From Populus alba (lineage: Eukaryota > Streptophyta > Magnoliopsida > Malpighiales > Salicaceae), in NCBI RefSeq assembly GCF_005239225.2, contig NC_133292.1:10992965-11056964 (forward strand): a stretch of 64,000 nucleotides of DNA, given 5' to 3'. The notes under the pieces were generated by a model. The model was given only the letters and a program-made list of their open reading frames with translations. It was not told where the DNA came from and did not search any database. Both the position numbers and the translations under genes were made by a program. Numbering within the stretch: the first letter of the stretch is position 1; every line of letters starts with the position of its first letter. Shown in pieces: positions 58,242 through 64,000 of this stretch.

Positions 58242-61200
58242 CTAACCCAACGAGTCATCGAGATTTGCAGTATCTCCTCCATCATCTGAAGAAACGTCAC
58301 TGTTAGCATTGAATGATAGTATAAGCTCTAGAAGTTCCCTATCCATAACCGAGTTCTGCACCACGCTTTCTGGGCTAGTCCTCTGCCTTTGAAGTGAAAA
58401 TAATTGCAACATCAGATCATCCGGTGAAGCTAAGCGGTACATCCATCCCCTAGCCTTTGGTTTCACCTGAGCAAAAGTTTAAATCAGAATCAACAATCAT
58501 CATAACTGCCGAGAACATCATCACAATCACAACCATCATCATTACAATCATCATCATTGTCATCATCATTATCAGCATCATCACTGTCTTCATCAATATC
58601 AACATCATCACTGTCTTCGTCGTCGTCGTCATCCTCGTCGTCAGAGAAATAATCATTGTCATCGTAATCACTCATGCCAAACCAATAGCAATCACGCATC
58701 AGAACCTTTTGAAAACAAGTAACAGCTGAGAAATTAGTTCCCCTGCTGCCCCATATAGCCTATACATGGATATTGTAGCAATCTGGATCCATTACCATCA
58801 CAATGCTTGTAATGGAGTAAAATTTTATAATAGACTTTAATAGCCCAGTTGAATAAGCCAACCAGACCAGAAAGTTTTAGCCTACCATCTGTCCACATTA
58901 AATCCCCACAACACCACTGTTTTTTTGCGTTTTTTCCCATACATGAAAGTTTGGGACAAAAGATAGAGAAGATGACAGTCTCCAAGAATACTTAAAAGTT
59001 AAACTGAAAATGTTCCATTTGCAAAATTAAAATTCAGTTATTATTCCCTTTCAAGAACTTGGATCAAAGATAAAGCTACCAAACTGACTGTTGGCATTGG
59101 TCCAATGAAAGTTGAAAGTCGCAGGAAAGGATTCTCTTTCTGAACCTTATTATTACAATATATAAACTATTTCTAGTTCAACTCTCATAAAATAATGCAA
59201 TGACAAGATTTTTAAGGATATGGATTTCAAAACAAACTGGATGAATAAAGCATACCTGTCCAATATCTGTCGGCAGAGTAGCTCTCTCAATAGCCTTTGG
59301 GGTCCATATTTTTATATCAGAATCGATTCCACTGCTAGCAAGTGCCATGGTATGAGGATGAGGCTCAGTACAATTTACCACATCCCTATCTGCTTCCATT
59401 ACACGAATAAGCTCTCCACCCCTTTTCTTCCAAATAAATATCCGACCACAATCAGAGCCGCTAGAAACATACTCACATCTGGGCCCAAAAAAGCTCACAC
59501 CCTTCACAGTCTCACAATTTCTATGCCCCTTATAAGCTTGGGCAGCATTTTTCCCATCCACATCCATAGATGATGAAGATGCTATAGACCCAGGTTCTAC
59601 TTCACTTGTATCACTGCCCGTTGAAATTGGGGATGAAAAGGATGGAAATGGAGGATTTCCCAAGCCCATGTCTCTTGTAAAAAGATAGATGAACTCGTTA
59701 TTATATGAGACTAGAAGCTCACTCTGGTCTGAGAATGACAAGCCTGTAATTCCAGTATCCCCATTACCAATCAAATGCTGAGGACAGAAGTAATCTGCAG
59801 GTTGACCAAAATCACTTGACCCATCCCAATTATACTTGCGGATGTCATAAAGTCTAGCAAACTCGTCCATTCCCCCAACTGCAAAGAGATTTGGGTTTCT
59901 TGGATCAATAGCAATGGCATTTAGATGGACATATGGCTGGAAACTCCTTGGATCATTAATGGATCGGCAAGTAAAAAGTTCTGTGGCAGACCTAGTTCTC
60001 AAATCAAACTGAAATCACAATGACAGTGTCACATAATTGCATGAACCCAGCTACTCAAAAATCAAGAATAACAACATGCAAGGTGATAGCTGCAGGCAAT
60101 TGTTTTTGGCTTACAAGATTTCTTATTAATTCTAACAAAAGCAAGAGCAGAACTAAAATTGTAATTAGGAAGGGTAATCACAACTCACATGTTGAACCAC
60201 TCCATCCTCGCCACAAGAATAAAATATATGAGGACTCCCAGGTTCAATAGCCAATTTATGAACTCGTGAATCTTTGTGTTTTCCAAGCAATATAGTCTTC
60301 ACTTCTCCCCCTTCGAGAATTTGAGCTTGTCGAATCTAAAATTGAAAAAATATTCCTCATTAAGAATGAACAATTCCTACATGCAACATAACATTAAAAT
60401 CATGCATGCTAAACTCTCTTGGAAAAATAAGCAATTCCTGAATTCAGAATATACCAGGAAAATGTCAAAAGCCCTATATCTTTAGCACAAAAGCACACCA
60501 ATATAAAACTCGTTCCAAACAGTTAAGCTCAAACAAGGCAGTAATAAGATGGCAACAAATCATGTGCAATGCATATCATAAAATTTGACACACTAACATC
60601 CACTCCATTACTTAGAAAAAAAATCACTTCTCTTTTTCTTTAAAATATAGCTAAACCCACAATTCAAAAAAACAAATATCATCTCCAAATTTTATTTTTT
60701 AAAAAAAAAAAAAACACCTATTTTTAGTGACATTAAAAGGCACACCGTTTTCAAAACCGGCTATGAATTTCAACTAAAAATCTATTACTAACATCCCTCT
60801 GCATCACCTGGCAAAGAAGTCACTCTTCTTTACTAAAACGACTAAACCCACAATTCGAAAATGAATAACATCTCCGACAAATAAAAAAACACCCCTTTTT
60901 TAAAGAACTAAGGATACCGAAAGTCAGCCCTTTTCAAAACCGAATTTCAACTAAAAACCTACGCTTTCTTCACAATCACCAACACACTGGCAAAACAATG
61001 GAGATATCAGATAAAAGAATGCTGCTTTTTTATATATTTTATATTATTTACCTCGCCATCAGCAGCACAAGTAACAACAGTCCGATCATCAGAAAAAGGC
61101 ATGAACTTAGCTTGAAACACATTATTACGATGACCCGAATTAAAGGAAAGTTTAACACGCCCAGTTTCCCAATCCCATAAAATCACCCGCAGGTCATCTG

Positions 61201-61515
61201 AGCCCGATATCAAAACATCGCCACCAGAATTAAAACTCAGCGTGTTCACGCACCCTTCGTGCTTCTCCAACTTCTTGTGTATTTCAAGCCTCAATACAAG
61301 ATCCTAATAAAAAAACAACAACCAAACACGCCCTTAATCAATTAAGTTTATCAATAATAGCGGAATAATTAGAAAAAAAAGGGGAGGAATCGGGGAGTTA
61401 CCTCGGAGGCGGCGAGACGGTGAGCGAAATCGCGAGTGGAGAGCTGACCGAGCTCGCGTTTACAAACATTAACTACTGCTTGATCGAGGTCCGTTCTGCT
61501 TCTTTTTTTCATCAT
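58242..61515 (-). CDS. WD40-repeat protein, DCAF8-like (CUL4-DDB1 substrate receptor type)
   Basis: Exons 61515-61402, 61303-61052, 60335-60189 and 60008-59256 join in frame to 422 residues; then comes an acidic exon from 58705 and a last exon 58466-58242 (74 residues and stop). The N-terminus (STRDFAHRLAASE) leads into WD repeats: KHEGCVNTLSFN, SGSDDLRVILWDWETG, SGHRNNVFQAKFMPFSDD, VGGMDEFARLYDIRKYNWDG, SSGSDCGRIFIWKKRGGELI and SSGIDSDIKIWTPKA. This is the DCAF8-like pattern; such proteins recruit substrates to CUL4-DDB1 ubiquitin ligases. The exon from 58705 is nearly all Asp/Glu, encoded by GAT triplets. The tail GWMYRLASPDDLMLQLFSL is typical of the plant group. The donor joining the acidic exon to the last exon is not resolved: unspliced, the acidic frame stops near 58490. 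Other junctions are clear. Confidence 0.88.
58505..58665 (-). repeat. GAT/GAC triplet repeat encoding poly-Asp
   Basis: Imperfect GAT, GAC and GAA triplets (CAT-type on the + strand) make up most of the acidic exon of the WD40 gene. The run is likely length-variable between alleles. Confidence 0.8.
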
Positions 61516-61606
61516 CTGAGTTCGATTGGTGAGTTGACGGCTGGGCGAATCAGGACGGATCGAGTCGAGTCGAGTGGAATCCTGGAAGTTCTGGTTTTCT
61601 CTTTAA

Positions 61607-61621
61607 GAGAGAGAGAGAGGA
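61607..61621 (-). repeat. (CT)n leader repeat of the WD40 gene
   Basis: A CT run on the minus strand about 95 bases before the ATG, between the TATA box and the start codon, like the pyrimidine patches of plant core promoters. Confidence 0.7.
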
Positions 61622-61663
61622 GAATCGGTTACAGTATCGGTTAATCAAAATCACTCACCTCTC

Positions 61664-61670
61664 TTATATA
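61664..61670 (-). promoter_or_regulatory. TATA box of the WD40 gene
   Basis: TATATAA followed by GAGAGG on the minus strand, about 150 bases upstream of the first of two adjacent in-frame ATGs (61515 and 61512). Confidence 0.6.
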
Positions 61671-62479
61671 TTAGATTTGGGGTGTCGTTTTTATTGTTTT
61701 TTTTTTTTAAATGTTTTTTTGTTATTGTTTAGCACAATCTTCAATTACATCCTTTTTTTTATGTAATTATTGCAATATTATCCTTCTACCAAATAATCTT
61801 TTACTCTTGCTAAGAACATGCCAAATAATGTTATTGGAGAAGCAATCACAAGGATTTTTCTTTTGGTTTAATATAGCTAGGATGAATATGGATTTATTTT
61901 TTTCCCTCATCTCATCTATATCATGTAACGTGTCCTCATCATAAAAAAAAAAAAGGAACAAAAAAGAAAGAATATGTTTCAAAAAGGTGTGTATATGAGT
62001 TTTTTTTTTTCTCTGGGAGGAGATGAGACAAACTTGATACTGTAATAATTAGGAAATATTGAGGATAAAATTGAAATTTTTGATAAATTGAGAACCTAAT
62101 TGAATCTAGATAATAGCTTGAGGGTTTGGATACAGTTTCACCTTATTAGTTTTTTTTTTTTCCTTAGCTTAATGATGTATCTAATTCTAATACCTTGCCC
62201 TCAATTTTTTGTGAATTTAATCTTGAGATATTAGGGGAGAGAAATTGTAGTAGAGCAATGAAGAGGGAGTAAAAATGGAAATATAATAAAGGAAAATAAA
62301 ATGTGATGTATTAAGAAGTAGCAAATGTAGGTAATCTATAGTTTTAGACAGGTAAATAATAGAGAGTTGAAAGGTGATATTAACAAAGAAAACTAAAAGG
62401 ACCAAAATAAAGTAAAAGTGAGAATAAATAGATCAAATACACAACTAATTATCATAAGTTTTAAGAACATAGTTTTACC

Positions 62480-62620
62480 TTTTAAAAATTAATTTTTTAA
62501 TTCTTTTAAATTAATATTTTTTGATATTTTAAAATCATTTTAATACATTAATATTTAAAATAATTTTTTAAAAATAAAAAAAATATTTTAATATATTTTT
62601 AAATAAAAAAAACATGTGTT
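62480..62620 (+). repeat. AT-rich dispersed repeat, copy 6
   Basis: Good match to copy 1, with TTTTAATATATTTTTAAATA followed by an A run. Confidence 0.5.
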
Positions 62621-62644
62621 TTAATTGTGTGGGCGTTGATTATC

Positions 62645-62653
62645 ACACGTGGC
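62645..62653 (+). promoter_or_regulatory. ABRE/G-box-like element
   Basis: ACACGTGGC fits the ABA-response element consensus bound by bZIP factors in plants. The target gene, if any, is unclear. Confidence 0.35.
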
Positions 62654-63465
62654 TTTATGAAAGGTGGAGAAATTACTAGCACTTCTGTTCATTTCAATCA
62701 ACTTTGTGGTCTTTTTGTTAAAATAAGTTATGTTATTTCCGTTGTCATAATCTATTGAAATACGCTATTTCCATGTAATTTATTAAGTACATTTTTTTTA
62801 GAAAAAAAAATTGTCTTTTTTATTTGTATACAAGTTCTATTAAAAATATAATTTTTATTTTTTAAAATTAAAAAAATATGTATAACTAAGTTTTCTATTT
62901 GTATGCAAACTATATTAAAAACTGTCTTTTTAAATTTTAAAAAGAGTTTATTCTTTTGTAAAATTAAGAAAATCAAGGGACAATAGTTTAGCTAGATTAG
63001 GATTCTTAATTATTTTTTTATATAAATAAAAAAATATTAATTTTCCTATTTGTTTAAAAACTCTATTAAAAATATATTTCATTTTCTTATTTTACAAAAA
63101 AAAAAATCAAGGGTAACGTTTTAGCATAGATCAGGATTCTTAATTATTCTCTTCTCAATATAAGAAAACATTATTAAGTTTCCTATTTGTCTACAAACTC
63201 TATTCAAAATATTTATTTTTAAAATTTTACAAAAGAATAAACTCCTTTTTTAATTTTTTTTTTAAATATTTTCTTAATAGAGTTTGTCCACAGATATGAA
63301 ACTTAATTATGTTTTTTATATCCTACAGAAAAGAATAAATAGAATTTATATACAAACAGGGAAGACAATATTTTTAATAGAATTTTTTTTTTTTTTTTTG
63401 TATTTTAATAGGTTATGTTGACAATACTGCACATTATTGTAACTGAACATAGTTTTCATTCAAAC

Positions 63466-63474
63466 GCCACGTGG
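63466..63474 (+). promoter_or_regulatory. G-box
   Basis: GCCACGTGG contains the palindromic CACGTG core bound by bZIP and bHLH factors. It lies just left of the less AT-rich sequence at the right edge. Confidence 0.35.
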
Positions 63475-63479
63475 TACGA

Positions 63480-64000
63480 TATCATATCGTGTTAAAGAAG
63501 ACAACTTGAAAGGACAAGATAATCAAACTCTCTTGAAGGAAATTCCAACAAGATATCAAAAGGATTCACACAAAGGAGACTTCTAGTTATCATCTGATAC
63601 TGTGAAATTGAATCAGTGCAAATTCTTGACAACGCTTGCGTGATTTGACGATCTGAGAAATTGGGTTTCATCTATTTCTTGTAGCATTGACTGCAGTGCT
63701 CAGTATTTTGAGCTGGATCCTTCTACTGTTTAATGCTTCGCATATGGGACCGATGAGACTATAAAATCAAGCAGCAAAGCAAGGGCTGGAATTCCGAGCC
63801 ATTGATGAGACTATCAGATCATTGCAACTTGACTTGCCAAACGTCTCTCAAATACTTGCCAAGAAATCCTGCAAGTACAATTCCCAGGGATCTTGTGCAA
63901 TGCAGCTTCAGTCATGAACATCCTATGATTCGAACAATATGGACAATCCTCGAGACTGCTATATCTAGTACCATGCTTTGTTGGACCTATGCTGTAAGGG
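63480..64000. other. Exon-like edge segment, unidentified
   Basis: Composition becomes mixed and codon-like. A + frame of about 50 codons (about 63765-63918, QGLEFRAIDETIRSLQLDL then PNVSQILAKKSC) ends in TGA. A minus frame is open from the window edge to about 63815 (RISWQVFERRLASQVAMI). One of these may be part of a gene crossing the boundary, but neither matches a family I know. Confidence 0.25.

Larger units (their letters stand above)
61700..63460. other. AT-rich intergenic DNA
   Basis: No gene seen. It includes a copy of the dispersed AT repeat at 62480-62620. From about 62800 to 63390 a short theme recurs several times in both orientations (words like TTTGTATACAAGTTCTATTA, TTTGTCTACAAACTCTATTC, and their complement AATAGAGTTTGTCC), which looks like a local degenerate repeat. 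Confidence 0.5.

Noticed and set aside
58450..58729. Met/Thr-rich and Ile/Val-rich frames over the acidic exon
   Set aside because: They are other-frame readings of the GAT triplet run in the WD40 gene.

Overview
The window is plant nuclear DNA from a eudicot. Genes are split by many short AT-rich GT..AG introns, intergenic DNA is very AT-rich and full of old repeats, and every recognisable protein has its closest known counterpart in flowering plants. Gene structures and the style of the AT-rich repeats suggest a woody rosid, possibly Salicaceae (poplar/willow); that is an impression and was not tested. There is no sign of a prokaryote, organelle, virus or CRISPR array.

Layout on the + strand: (1) 2023-5193 (-), a six-exon DUF616 Golgi-type membrane protein (TOD1/MUCI70 family). 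(2) 5930-7150, a decayed duplicate made of the 3' end of the DnaJ gene followed by exons 3 and 2 of the DUF616 gene. (3) 8349-10463 (-), a DNAJC17-like J-domain/RRM protein with a 5'UTR intron carrying three telo-boxes. (4) 10.5-17.4 kb, gene-free AT-rich DNA holding two inverted copies of one ~0.8-0.95 kb element. (5) 17459-27021 (+), a complete 29-exon transportin-1 gene. (6) 28268-30193 (-), a PP2A B' (B56) regulatory subunit. (7) 31.5-32.4 kb, an unexplained GC-richer island with a short inverted repeat. (8) 34816-37322 (+), a SUVR-type SET-domain histone methyltransferase. (9) 37851-38255 (-), a small single-exon plant protein of unknown function. (10) 39840-41025 (+), a broken F-box/LRR gene. 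(11) 42202-42643 (+), TFIIH subunit TFB5, four residues shorter than the usual form. (12) 43834-44328 (-), a small membrane protein with an acidic Asp/Asn-rich middle. (13) 48966-54713 (+), a 14-exon MFS transporter of the HIAT1-like group. (14) 55.8-57.3 kb, a diverged T-rich tandem repeat. (15) 58242-61515 (-), a DCAF8-like WD40 protein with a triplet-repeat-encoded acidic stretch. (16) 61.7-64 kb, AT-rich DNA with two ACGTG boxes and an uncertain exon-like segment at the right edge.

The genes are ordinary housekeeping or regulatory loci (nuclear import, splicing/chaperone, phosphatase targeting, chromatin methylation, transcription/repair, ubiquitin ligase adaptor, transport). They do not form a pathway or cluster. 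Exon boundaries come from reading GT/AG sites and checking phase; summed coding lengths divide by three for every intact model except the last junction of the WD40 gene. I found no convincing new biological system. The best leads are the tandem-duplication scar, the altered TFB5, the unresolved splice in the WD40 acidic exon and the GC-richer island.
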